Shown: piece by piece, positions 10,195-17,198 of the stretch
Position numbering within the stretch: position 1 is the stretch's first letter
How the letters are laid out: every line of letters begins with the position of its first letter
Source of the DNA: Oscillospiraceae bacterium
Lineage (GTDB): Bacteria > Bacillota > Clostridia > Oscillospirales > Oscillospiraceae
Reading direction: 5' to 3'
DNA length: 64,000 nucleotides
Assembly (NCBI GenBank): GCA_902775355.1
Contig: CACYLY010000001.1
Location: 36,119 to 100,118 of the forward strand
The notes under the pieces: generated by a model
Databases searched by the model: none
The model's input: only the letters and a program-made list of their open reading frames with translations
Told to the model about the DNA's origin: nothing
Translations under genes and position numbers: made by a program

Positions 10195-10881
10195 TCATTT
10201 CTTCAGCCTCAAGGGGACTGGGTCGGCGATCGTGATACTGTCCGCCGTGACGGTGCAGTCCAAGGCGAGGATCTTTACTCCCGCGGCTGCGGCGGCGGAC
10301 AGGGCCTCGGCGAAGGCCGGGTCCGTCTTTCGGTTCGGCTCGAAGAAAAGCACGTCTTTCATCTGGATCACAAACACCGCCCAGGCCTCATAGCCCTCGT
10401 GCAGGCAGGCGCGCAAGCCCCGCAGATGCTTGGCGCCCCGTTCGGTGGGCGCGTCGGGGAAGCGGACTACGCCGTCCTCCTCAAGAGTCACGCCCTTCAC
10501 CTCAGCGAAGATGCGGCGGCCCCGATGCTCCAGATAGAAGTCGAAGCGGGAGTCTCCGTGGACGCACTCGGGGCGCAGATACTCCGGTACGAAGCCCGGG
10601 CCGCCGGCGCGCAGCCATTCTCCGAAAACGGCGTTGGGAGCGGCGGCGTCCATGTTGATGAGCCGCTCTCCCTTCTTTACCGCGATCAGGTCCCAGGCGG
10701 TTTTCCGCGCCGGATTCGCCGCCCGCTGGAGATAGACCTCCGCGCCGGGGACCAGCAGCTCCCGGCAGCGGCCGGTGTTCTTCACATGGCAGACGGTCTC
10801 GACCCCGTCCAGCTCCACATGGGCGATGAAGCGGTTGGGGCGGCGGAGAAAGACGGCTCTTTGAATGTTCTCGTACTTCAT
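10195..10881 (-). CDS. sfsA: SfsA family DNA-binding/nuclease-like protein
   Basis: A homologue of E. coli SfsA (sugar fermentation stimulation), 228 residues, near the usual length. Family features visible are RFIAHVEL near the N-terminus, CHVKNTGRCRELL, the segment VHGDSRFDFYLE (with the acidic residues of a nuclease-like site), and FAEVKGVTLEEDGVVRFPDAPTERG, which is highly diagnostic. The biochemical role is not settled; DNA binding and a nuclease-like fold are reported for the family. The start at 10881 overlaps the stop of the upstream NTPase gene (ATGA), so the two are translationally coupled. Confidence 0.92.
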   Translation of the reverse strand: MKYENIQRAVFLRRPNRFIAHVELDGVETVCHVKNTGRCRELLVPGAEVYLQRAANPARKTAWDLIAVKKGERLINMDAAAPNAVFGEWLRAGGPGFVPEYLRPECVHGDSRFDFYLEHRGRRIFAEVKGVTLEEDGVVRFPDAPTERGAKHLRGLRACLHEGYEAWAVFVIQMKDVLFFEPNRKTDPAFAEALSAAAAAGVKILALDCTVTADSITIADPVPLRLKK

Positions 10882-11462
10882 CGGGCGTATTCCTCCGCCC
10901 ACTGCTCCAGAGTCCGCAGGCTTTTCTTCCGGTGCAGGCCGCTCAGATCGGCGATCCGGCTGTCCGGGTCGGCCTTCAGGGCTTTCCAGAGCTGGGCGAT
11001 GTTCGCCTGCACCCGCTCGCTGAGTCCCAGCCGGCGGCAGAGGGCCTCCGCCTCTTTCCGGCCCATCAGCACGCCCACCAAAGGCTGCTCGGCGTTCAGC
11101 AGCTCCGTCAGTGCGGCGCGGAATTGGGGGATCAGCAGCTCAAATCCGCCGATCCCGTCCAGCACCGCAAAGGGATACCAGGCCGCCTCCTGCAGCAGGC
11201 GGACCCCCTCGCTGCGAAAAACCTCGCTGTCGTGGACGGGGGAGGGGCCGGACAGATCCAGATAGGGCAGCGCCTCAAAGCCCTCCGCCCCGCCGGCGGC
11301 CGCCGCGGGGAGCAGGGAACAGCGCAGGAGAGAGCCGTCCGGGCGACGCTCGAGCTCCGTGACGAAGCCGCCGGCGTTCAGCAGGGACGGGCCCAGGACG
11401 GCGCGGAGGGCCGCGCTCTTGCCGCAGCCTGTGGGCCCGGTGAGAAACAGATGCTTTTCCAT
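10878..11462 (-). CDS. P-loop nucleoside-triphosphatase, THEP1-like
   Basis: A small P-loop NTPase of 194 residues. The Walker A motif GPTGCGKS is at residues 9-16. A Walker B-like segment FAVLDGIGGFEL is at about 97-108. The short, single-domain layout with an N-terminal TGPTGCGKS and the acidic DGIGGFEL motif fits the NTPase_1/THEP1 family, enzymes with NTP phosphatase activity of unknown cellular role. It is the first gene of a two-gene leftward operon with sfsA, with a good promoter upstream. A kinase function cannot be excluded. Confidence 0.75.
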   Translation of the reverse strand: MEKHLFLTGPTGCGKSAALRAVLGPSLLNAGGFVTELERRPDGSLLRCSLLPAAAAGGAEGFEALPYLDLSGPSPVHDSEVFRSEGVRLLQEAAWYPFAVLDGIGGFELLIPQFRAALTELLNAEQPLVGVLMGRKEAEALCRRLGLSERVQANIAQLWKALKADPDSRIADLSGLHRKKSLRTLEQWAEEYAR

Positions 11463-11489
11463 GGTCCTCTTCCTTTCTTTTCTGCCCCG

Positions 11490-11518
11490 ATTATACGCGC
11501 CGGCGGCCCGTTTGTAAA
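11490..11518 (-). promoter_or_regulatory. Putative sigma-A promoter of the NTPase-sfsA operon
   Basis: On the minus strand, TTTACA (11518-11513), 17-base spacer, TATAAT (11495-11490), close upstream of the start at 11462. Confidence 0.75.
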
Positions 11519-11567
11519 CGCCCGGGGACAGAATCGTAAACTTTCCGGAAATCTCGGGGCCGAAGAC

Positions 11568-11596
11568 TTCCCAAAACGGAAAAAGACTGGTATGAT
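11568..11596 (+). promoter_or_regulatory. Putative promoter of the antiporter gene
   Basis: TTCCCA (11568-11573), 17-base spacer, TATGAT (11591-11596). Divergent from the NTPase-sfsA promoter. Confidence 0.5.
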
Positions 11597-11632
11597 ATAA
11601 AAAAGAGCTTTCGGAAGAAGGGAGCGGGGACT

Positions 11633-13885
11633 GTGCCGAAAATCATATCGGATCTGGCGATCATGCTGCTGACGGCGGGCGTGGTCGCGGTGCTCTTCAA
11701 GCGTTTCAAGCTGCCCCTGGTGCTGGGCTATATCCTGGCGGGCTTTCTGGTGGGGCCCTATATGCCCTGGTTCTTCACCGTGGCGGACCAGACCTCCATC
11801 GAGACCTGGAGCGAGATCGGCATCATCGTGCTGATGTTCGGCCTGGGTCTGGAATTCAATCTTCACAAGCTGGCCTCCGTGGGGGGCACCGCCATCATCA
11901 CCGCCCTGACCGAAGTCTTCGGCATGCTGATCGTGGGCTATCTGGTGGGGCAGGCCATGGGCTGGGGTATGATGGACAGCATCTTCCTGGGCGGCATGCT
12001 CTCCATGAGCTCCACCACCATCATCATCAAGGCCTTTGACGAGCTGGGGGTGCGGAAGGAGTCCTTTGCCCAGCTGGTCTTCGGCACCCTGGTGATCGAG
12101 GATATCGCCGGGATCTTCATGATGATCATCCTCTCCACCGTGTCCGTGAGCAAGAACATCTCCGGGGCGGATCTGGCCCTGCAGCTGGGGATGCTGGTGC
12201 TGTACCTGGCCCTCTGGCTGATCCTGGGCATCTACATCCTGCCCACGCTGCTGCGCCGGGCGGAGAAGTACATGAACGACGAGACTCTGCTGCTGGCCTC
12301 CCTGGGCGTCTGCTTCGGCATGGTGCTGCTGGCGGAGAAGCTGGGTTTCTCCTCGGCCCTGGGCGCTTTCCTGGCCGGCTCCCTCCTGGCGGGCACGGTC
12401 CACGCCGAGCGGGTGGAGCATCTGAGCGCCGGGGTCAAGGACCTCTTCGGCTCGGTGTTCTTCCTGTCCGTTGGCATGATGCTGGACCCGGCCATGATCG
12501 TGCAGTACATCGTGCCCATTCTGATCCTCACCGCCGTGACCATTGTGGGCAAGCTCACCATCTCCTCCCTGGGGGTGCTGCTCTCCGGGCAGAGCTTGTC
12601 CAAGGCCATCCACTGCGGCTGCTCCCTGGCCCAGATCGGCGAGTTTGCCTTCATCATCGCCTCCCTGGGCATGGGCCTGGGCGTCATCGAGAGCAAGGTC
12701 TATCCCATCGTGGTGGCGGTCTCCATCCTCACCACCCTGACCACGCCCTTCTTCATCAAGAGCGCGGACAAGATCTATACCGGCCTGAGCAAGCTCCTGC
12801 CCGGGAAGCTCTCGAAAAAGCTGGAGCGCTATACAGAGGAAGACACGGGCGGCCGGGAGCAGGACAGCGACTGGCTGAAATTCCTGCGCCGCTATGTGAA
12901 GATCACGGCGCTCTACGGCGTGCTGATGATGGGCGTGACCCTGCTGGGCCAGTTCGTCCTCCAGCCCCTGCTGGTTCGGACCCTGCCGGATCAGCGCCTG
13001 ACGGCGCCGCTGTGCGTGGCCTTCTGCGTGCTGGGCATTGCCCTCTTTGTGCGGCCCATGCTGGATCTGCACTCCACGGAGTATACCACGCTCTGGGTGA
13101 AAAACCGCTATTACAAGCTGCCCCTCATCACCCTGACGGCCCTGCGCTATCTGCTGATCGTGCTCATCGCCTTCTTCCCGCTGCAGACCCTCCTGGGCGT
13201 CAGCGGCGTGTGGCTGCTGCCGGTGATCGCCCTGGCGGTGGCGGTGATCTCCCGCACGGGCTGGCTGTCCTCGGCCTATATCTCCGCCGAGGCCCAGTTC
13301 ATGGCCAACTTCAACGAGCGCAACCTCCAGCGGGACGATGAGAACACCGAATGGCTGGACGAAAAGCTCTTTGTGGACGAGCTGGACGCCGTCGGCGAGA
13401 TCCCGGGAAAGACCCTGAAGCAGCTGGACTGGGGCCACCGCTTCAATGTGAACGTGATCCGGGTCCTGAGGGGCAAAAAGCATCTGAACATGCCCTCCGG
13501 CAATGTGGAGCTGAAGGCGGGGGACCGGCTGCTGGTCATCGGACGTCGGGAGGATCTGCGGACCCTGCGGCTGAGCCTGAACCTGCCCGAGCAGGCGGAA
13601 GCGCCCACCCTGCGCGCCTTTACGGAGAATCAGGAGGGGGACGCGGCCCATCTCTACGCCACGGTCATCCCGGTGGACAAGGTCTCCGAGCTCCAGGGCA
13701 AGAGCATCCGCAGCAGCGGCCTGCGGGAGAAGTACGACTGCATGATCCTGGGCCTGCAGCGCAGCCGCCTGCCCATTCTGCAGCCGGACGTGAACATGAC
13801 CATCCAGAAGGACGATCTGGTCTGGGTCCTGGGCACCCGGAAGATGGCGGCCAGACTCCTGGCCGGCGGCTTCGACGAGGAATAG
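11633..13885 (+). CDS. CPA2-family cation/proton antiporter with two TrkA-C domains
   Basis: A 750-residue monovalent cation:proton antiporter-2 family protein (KefB/GerN/CvrA-like). The N-terminal transporter domain (about residues 1-385) has many membrane helices, with family motifs LVLGYILAGFLVGP near residue 30, FGTLVIEDIAG and LGAFLAGSLLAG. About four more helices follow (about 425-550). The cytoplasmic tail carries two TrkA-C-like domains, about 575-650 (FNVNVIRVLRG, LKAGDRLLVIG) and 665-750 (DKVSELQGKSI, QKDDLVWVLGT), which usually bind nucleotides and gate transport. There is no TrkA-N Rossmann domain. The start is GTG after a purine-rich site; ATG 11663 is less likely because it would cut the first helix. 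K+ or Na+ efflux is likely but the ion is uncertain. Confidence 0.88.
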   Translation: MPKIISDLAIMLLTAGVVAVLFKRFKLPLVLGYILAGFLVGPYMPWFFTVADQTSIETWSEIGIIVLMFGLGLEFNLHKLASVGGTAIITALTEVFGMLIVGYLVGQAMGWGMMDSIFLGGMLSMSSTTIIIKAFDELGVRKESFAQLVFGTLVIEDIAGIFMMIILSTVSVSKNISGADLALQLGMLVLYLALWLILGIYILPTLLRRAEKYMNDETLLLASLGVCFGMVLLAEKLGFSSALGAFLAGSLLAGTVHAERVEHLSAGVKDLFGSVFFLSVGMMLDPAMIVQYIVPILILTAVTIVGKLTISSLGVLLSGQSLSKAIHCGCSLAQIGEFAFIIASLGMGLGVIESKVYPIVVAVSILTTLTTPFFIKSADKIYTGLSKLLPGKLSKKLERYTEEDTGGREQDSDWLKFLRRYVKITALYGVLMMGVTLLGQFVLQPLLVRTLPDQRLTAPLCVAFCVLGIALFVRPMLDLHSTEYTTLWVKNRYYKLPLITLTALRYLLIVLIAFFPLQTLLGVSGVWLLPVIALAVAVISRTGWLSSAYISAEAQFMANFNERNLQRDDENTEWLDEKLFVDELDAVGEIPGKTLKQLDWGHRFNVNVIRVLRGKKHLNMPSGNVELKAGDRLLVIGRREDLRTLRLSLNLPEQAEAPTLRAFTENQEGDAAHLYATVIPVDKVSELQGKSIRSSGLREKYDCMILGLQRSRLPILQPDVNMTIQKDDLVWVLGTRKMAARLLAGGFDEE

Positions 13886-13923
13886 AATTTATTAGTGGAT
13901 AGTGGATAGTGAACAGTAAGAAA

Positions 13924-13965
13924 AAGCGGCACGCCGGCATCAAATGATGCCAAGCGTGCCGCTTC
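13924..13965. repeat. 42-bp hairpin repeat, copy 1
   Basis: An imperfect palindrome with an outer 11-bp stem (AAGCGGCACGC / GCGTGCCGCTT), a small bulge, and an inner 7-bp stem (GGCATCA / TGATGCC) with an AA loop. It is identical to the copy at 14138. Confidence 0.95.
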
Positions 13966-14137
13966 AAGTTGTAGACAAAGTAGGGCTTATGTCATCGCGA
14001 ACCAGTGACCGATGTCACTGGTGTGGCGATCCGCATCTCAAAGCCGTGGAATTATGACATTTTTGAAGAAAACGGATTGCCACGCCAGTGTGCGCACTGG
14101 CTCGCAATGACATGCTTTGGGGTTTGTCGACAGTCTG

Positions 14138-14179
14138 AAGCGGCACGCCGGCATCAAATGATGCCAAGCGTGCCGCTTC
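14138..14179. repeat. 42-bp hairpin repeat, copy 2
   Basis: Identical in sequence and orientation to the repeat at 13924-13965, 214 bases downstream. Confidence 0.95.
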
Positions 14180-14180
14180 T

Positions 14181-14208
14181 CTACGAACTACGAACTACGA
14201 ACTACGAA
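14181..14208. repeat. 7-bp tandem repeat (CTACGAA x4)
   Basis: Four perfect copies of CTACGAA directly after the second 42-bp hairpin. Confidence 0.95.
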
Positions 14209-14224
14209 CTGGCTAACCACTGTC

Positions 14225-15064
14225 TCAGCCGACGCCGCCGTCAATAAAGAGATAATGGCTCTCGAAATCGTCATAGGTCAGGACCCTTCCTGTCTCCCGG
14301 ATCTCCAGATTTTGGGCCACCTTGATGAGCTGATCCATGCCGATCTCACCGCAGATTCGAATGATCCAGCCGGCCTCCGGGTTAAAAAGAATCAGCTGAT
14401 CCTGCACCAGAGTTCGCTCCGGAAGATCGATCTCGGGTATGGCCTCACGGAGCTGTGTGGTGTGGAAACGCATCACGTCCACGTTCAACTCGTCCCAGTG
14501 CTCCTCGATGATCTCCTCCGGCGTATAGTAGAGCAGCAGCATAGCGCCTCCGTTATTGAACTGGGACGCGGAGTAGACGTTGATCTGCAGGGGATTGACC
14601 ATGTCGTCATAGGCGGGAACGGCCTTATTTCCACCGCCTCCGTTCCTGCAGAGCTTTTCGGCGGTCAAACGACCGCGCCAGTCATCCGTCTGCAGGGACG
14701 CCATTTCTTCCGGCAGCCAGCCGGAGCGGAATTCGATCTCCTTGCTCTCTGCCGTGTCGGGGAAGGTGACGACGAGCTTGGCGTCGGTCCATTCGATATA
14801 GCCGCCGGGGCCATCGTTCCAGGTGATCCGAAAGGTTTCCTCCGGGTCCGGGATCCGGTGGGACATGGCGCTGATGGCCGCGTAGGCGGTGACGCTCAGG
14901 GCCAGGATCAGAACAGCGGCGAGAGCGAGGGTAATGATGCGTTTTTTCACGTGTGCGATCCTTTCCGGGGGACGCGCCGACTCCGCGGGAGCATAGCGGA
15001 TCGCTTCGGCGATGAAGGTGTCGTCCAGGCCGCTCAGAGCATCAAAGGCTTCTTCCCGTTTCAT
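14225..15064 (-). CDS. Putative anti-sigma factor, membrane-anchored
   Basis: A 279-residue protein with a short acidic cytoplasmic N-terminus containing AFDALSGLDDTFIAEAI, one membrane helix at about residues 44-63, and an extracytoplasmic domain of about 210 residues ending LTYDDFESHYLFIDGGVG. The layout matches the anti-sigma partners of Firmicutes ECF sigma factors, whose outer part often resembles DUF4367/DUF4179 domains. The start overlaps the stop of the sigma gene by ATGA, so the two are co-translated. Presumably it sequesters the sigma factor until an envelope signal arrives; the signal is unknown. Confidence 0.8.
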   Translation of the reverse strand: MKREEAFDALSGLDDTFIAEAIRYAPAESARPPERIAHVKKRIITLALAAVLILALSVTAYAAISAMSHRIPDPEETFRITWNDGPGGYIEWTDAKLVVTFPDTAESKEIEFRSGWLPEEMASLQTDDWRGRLTAEKLCRNGGGGNKAVPAYDDMVNPLQINVYSASQFNNGGAMLLLYYTPEEIIEEHWDELNVDVMRFHTTQLREAIPEIDLPERTLVQDQLILFNPEAGWIIRICGEIGMDQLIKVAQNLEIRETGRVLTYDDFESHYLFIDGGVG

Positions 15065-15618
15065 ACCAGCAAGCCCTCCTTTTCCAATGTTTTCTTGAGT
15101 TTTTCGCGCAGGCGGAAGAGGCGCAGGGAGACGCGGCTCTCCTTTTGCCCGGCAGCCGCGGCGATGTCCTTCACCGCGTCGGCAAAGAAGTAGCGCCGGA
15201 CGAAGAAAAAGCGGTCGTCATAGGACAGGGTGGAGAGAAAACGGTTCACCCGCTCCGTCAGCTCCCTGGCCTCCAGCTCCGCCTCCACGTCCTGGGCGGA
15301 GGGGAGGAATTCCTCCATCTCGTCCAGCACCAGGTCCAGACCGCCGCCCCGCTTCTGGGCCGTCTCCCTCCGCAGACGGGAGATCGCCAGATTGCGGACG
15401 ATCCGGCAGACAAAGGCCGCCAGGGGATTGGGCCGCTGGGGCGGGATGCTGTTCCAGACGGCCAGGTAGGCGTCGTTGGCGCATTCCTCCGCGTCCTGCC
15501 GGTCTTGCAGGATGTTCCCCGCCGTTTTCCGCACAGCGGCGCCGTGCTTCTTGTCCAGTTCGTCGATGGCCTGTTCCGAGCGCTCAAAGAACAGGTCGAT
15601 GATCGCGCTGTCGTCCAA
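15061..15618 (-). CDS. ECF-type RNA polymerase sigma factor
   Basis: A sigma-70 family protein of 185 residues with region 2 (ILQDRQDAEECANDAYLAVW, about residues 36-55) and region 4 with its HTH (LSYDDRFFFVRRYFF and IAAAAGQKESRVSLRLFRLR). The long linker between them is acidic. The start is an unusual TTG: an in-frame TGA lies three codons upstream, and AAGGAAG sits about 10 bases before it, so no other standard start is available. The gene is the first of a sigma/anti-sigma operon. The two GAAATCTTTC boxes upstream could be part of its control region. Confidence 0.9.
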   Translation of the reverse strand: MDDSAIIDLFFERSEQAIDELDKKHGAAVRKTAGNILQDRQDAEECANDAYLAVWNSIPPQRPNPLAAFVCRIVRNLAISRLRRETAQKRGGGLDLVLDEMEEFLPSAQDVEAELEARELTERVNRFLSTLSYDDRFFFVRRYFFADAVKDIAAAAGQKESRVSLRLFRLREKLKKTLEKEGLLV

Positions 15619-15667
15619 ATCGGGTCACTTCCTTTCCGCCTCACCCATCCACTCGCAAAAGCCGTGG

Positions 15668-15697
15668 GAAATCTTTCACCGGCTCCTGAAATCTTTC
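15668..15697 (-). promoter_or_regulatory. Two near-palindromic GAAATCTTTC boxes before the sigma gene
   Basis: GAAATCTTTC occurs at 15668-15677 and again at 15688-15697, exactly 20 bases apart, within 80 bases upstream of the TTG start. Spacing of two helical turns suggests a protein-binding site; this is inference. Confidence 0.4.
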
Positions 15698-15823
15698 TCA
15701 ATTTCAGTATAACACAGCCGCGCAAGAGGGGGACTGCTCCGTGACAAGGGACGGTCCTCTTTCCCGCCTGACCCGGCACCCAGAGGACGAAAACCGTCCG
15801 CAGGGTGTTTTGATGTTCCGCTC

Positions 15824-15925
15824 TGTCATCTTGAGCGGAGGCGAAGCCGGAGTCGAAAGATCTTAAGCATCGAAAACGCCGTTTTTTCAGATCCTTCGAC
15901 TCGCTTCGCTCGCGAAGCCATGACA
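15824..15925. repeat. MITE-like element, copy 1 (102 bp)
   Basis: Begins TGTCATCTTGAGCGGAGGCG and ends CTTCGCTCGCGAAGCCATGACA (last six bases ATGACA), with internal GGAGTCGAAAGATC and GATCCTTCGACT arms. The same element occurs in the opposite orientation at 62732-62835. No coding capacity. Confidence 0.85.
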
Positions 15926-16107
15926 ACTTCGTCACCCTGCGGGCAGTCATCGTCCGAAGGGGTGTTTTGATATGTGCTGTTGCGCTTGACAGGCTTCTTT
16001 GCTCTAAGCTATACTCTTTTTGAAACCTGTAACCCTTGTTTTTCGAGCTCACACTCCGGGACAGAGAACCGTCCCCTGTCCCACATTCCAATGAAGGGGG
16101 TACATCA

Positions 16108-16656
16108 ATGAGAAAAAAACTTGTTTCCATTTTGATTGCAGTCGCAAGTTTTCTGTGCGCCTGCAGCTTGAGCGACAGCAGCCCGTCATCTTCCGGCCCG
16201 ATGGTCGTTGAGCAAACGATTCAGCAATATATCCATTCATTAGAACAGGAGAATCCGGAAAATCTAAAACTAACAATTTATTATTTACCATATTACGTTT
16301 ACACACCAATTCCATTAACAACAGATGCACTCATTAAAAACCCTTCAACGATCATCGTCGTTTTATGCGGCGACGAAATGGACGATGTAATACAGAAGCT
16401 GAAAGCGGAAGGTGATACAGTTCAATTAGTACCTGTTACTGATGCTTCCAGACAAATTGCCACCTTGTATTATGTGCTGGAAGCAAACGGAGAGCCTTTG
16501 CTTGACGTTTCCATCTATGACGTATACCGTGAAGAGAATAACACGATCTTCGTTAACAAGGTCGAATATGAGTATAATGAATGGTTTTACCATCTTGTTG
16601 AACCTTATATACCTGAGTATGAGTATTCTCCTCCTGATGCAGAGAACACAGATTAA
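16108..16656 (+). CDS. AT-rich putative lipoprotein of unknown function
   Basis: A 182-residue protein with a lipoprotein signal peptide: basic start, hydrophobic core, lipobox LCAC placing the acylated Cys at about residue 19. A Ser-rich linker is followed by a domain with many Tyr, Glu and Asn residues and an acidic tail (YIPEYEYSPPDAENTD). No family is recognised. It starts at ATG 16108 after GAAGGGGG. The base composition is clearly AT-rich with codons unlike all neighbours, and repeats lie on both sides, so it was probably acquired by transfer. The upstream gap contains GACAAGGGA-type repeats similar to those just after the gene. It is likely a cell-surface protein; the function is unknown. 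Confidence 0.75.
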   Translation: MRKKLVSILIAVASFLCACSLSDSSPSSSGPMVVEQTIQQYIHSLEQENPENLKLTIYYLPYYVYTPIPLTTDALIKNPSTIIVVLCGDEMDDVIQKLKAEGDTVQLVPVTDASRQIATLYYVLEANGEPLLDVSIYDVYREENNTIFVNKVEYEYNEWFYHLVEPYIPEYEYSPPDAENTD

Positions 16657-16721
16657 CGATCAAGACAAGGGAATGTACCTTTTATCTTGCCTGACCCGGC
16701 ACAATTGAATCCATAACGCGG

Positions 16722-16756
16722 CACCCTGCGGGCAATCCTCGTCCGCAGGGTGTTTT
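16722..16756 (+). terminator. Rho-independent terminator after the lipoprotein gene
   Basis: A 10-bp perfect stem CACCCTGCGG / CCGCAGGGTG with an 11-base loop and TTTT tail. Degenerate relatives of the same hairpin lie upstream of the lipoprotein gene near 15933, so it may be a dispersed terminator-like repeat. Confidence 0.75.
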
Positions 16757-16892
16757 GACGCTCGGGCGGGCTGCCGAGGGCGTCAGCTCCTACGGCAAGG
16801 ACGGAGCGTTGGCGCGTCTTGCCTCCCTCTCAGAGGGCCTTGGGTGTGTCGCGGCGCGTCCCCCGCAAGCGCCGTGAGGTCGGGAGTGTATG

Positions 16893-16974
16893 CCCGTAGC
16901 GCCGAGCATTGCTCGGCGTTCCTTCGTTCTGCCGTTTCGCTCCGTTTTCGCCGACCGCTGGTCGGCGCTACGGG
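16893..16974. repeat. Inverted-repeat element with CCCGTAGCGCCGA ends
   Basis: Terminal 13-bp perfect inverted repeats (16893-16905 and 16962-16974) flank about 56 bases that contain the inner palindromes CGAGCATTGCTCG and CGACCGCTGGTCG. REP-like; no coding capacity. Confidence 0.8.
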
Positions 16975-17198
16975 AGAGCTTCCCCCTGCCGGGGAAAGCA
17001 CGGGCGTTTGACCGAAGGTCGCCCCTACGGCGAGGACGGGACGTCGGCGCGGATCGGCGGGCGCTTGCCGAGCTTTGTGTGTAGACGCCGGGCTTCAGGA
17101 TTGCGTAAGTGCCGGGCCCGTGCATTCTCTCTTGCGGAAAGGACGGCGGCGTGGTAGGATAGAAGCAAGAATTTTTGCGGGAAAGCGAGGCGAAGACC

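Larger units (their letters stand above)
13886..14224. other. Gene-free gap filled with repeats
   Basis: This 339-base gap holds two identical 42-bp hairpins, a REP-like piece between them (TTGCCACGCCAGTGTGCGCA followed by CTGGCTCGCAATGACA) and a 7-bp tandem repeat. No credible coding region was seen. The hairpins may serve as terminators for the antiporter (rightward) and the anti-sigma gene (leftward), but lack T-runs. Confidence 0.8.
15619..16107. other. Repeat-rich gap between sigma operon and lipoprotein gene
   Basis: This 489-base gap contains the two GAAATCTTTC boxes, a 102-bp MITE-like element and degenerate copies (about 15775-15815 and 15933-15970) of the hairpin that forms a terminator at 16722. 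It also has the strings GACAAGGGACGGTCC and GACAGAGAACCGTCCCCTGT, typical of clostridial intergenic repeats. No gene is supported. Confidence 0.75.
16657..17198. other. Gene-free gap with terminator and GC-rich repeats
   Basis: This 542-base gap holds a terminator at 16722, the inverted-repeat element at 16893-16974 and other GC-rich palindromic strings such as GCGTTTGACCGAAGGTCGCC. Several open frames cross it in many phases, but none has a ribosome site or protein-like composition. I see no gene. Confidence 0.75.

Noticed and set aside
10120-11600. Open frames on the plus strand opposite sfsA and the NTPase
   Set aside because: Both minus-strand genes have diagnostic family motifs, an ATGA coupling and a good promoter; the plus frames have none.
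11378-13651. Very long open frame on the minus strand opposite the antiporter
   Set aside because: Composition rich in Gln, His and Gly without motifs, typical of the antisense of a GC-rich membrane protein gene. The plus-strand antiporter is certain.
16783-17157. Several short open frames in the gap before the helicase
   Set aside because: All lie over palindromic GC-rich repeats, in many phases, without ribosome sites or protein-like composition.
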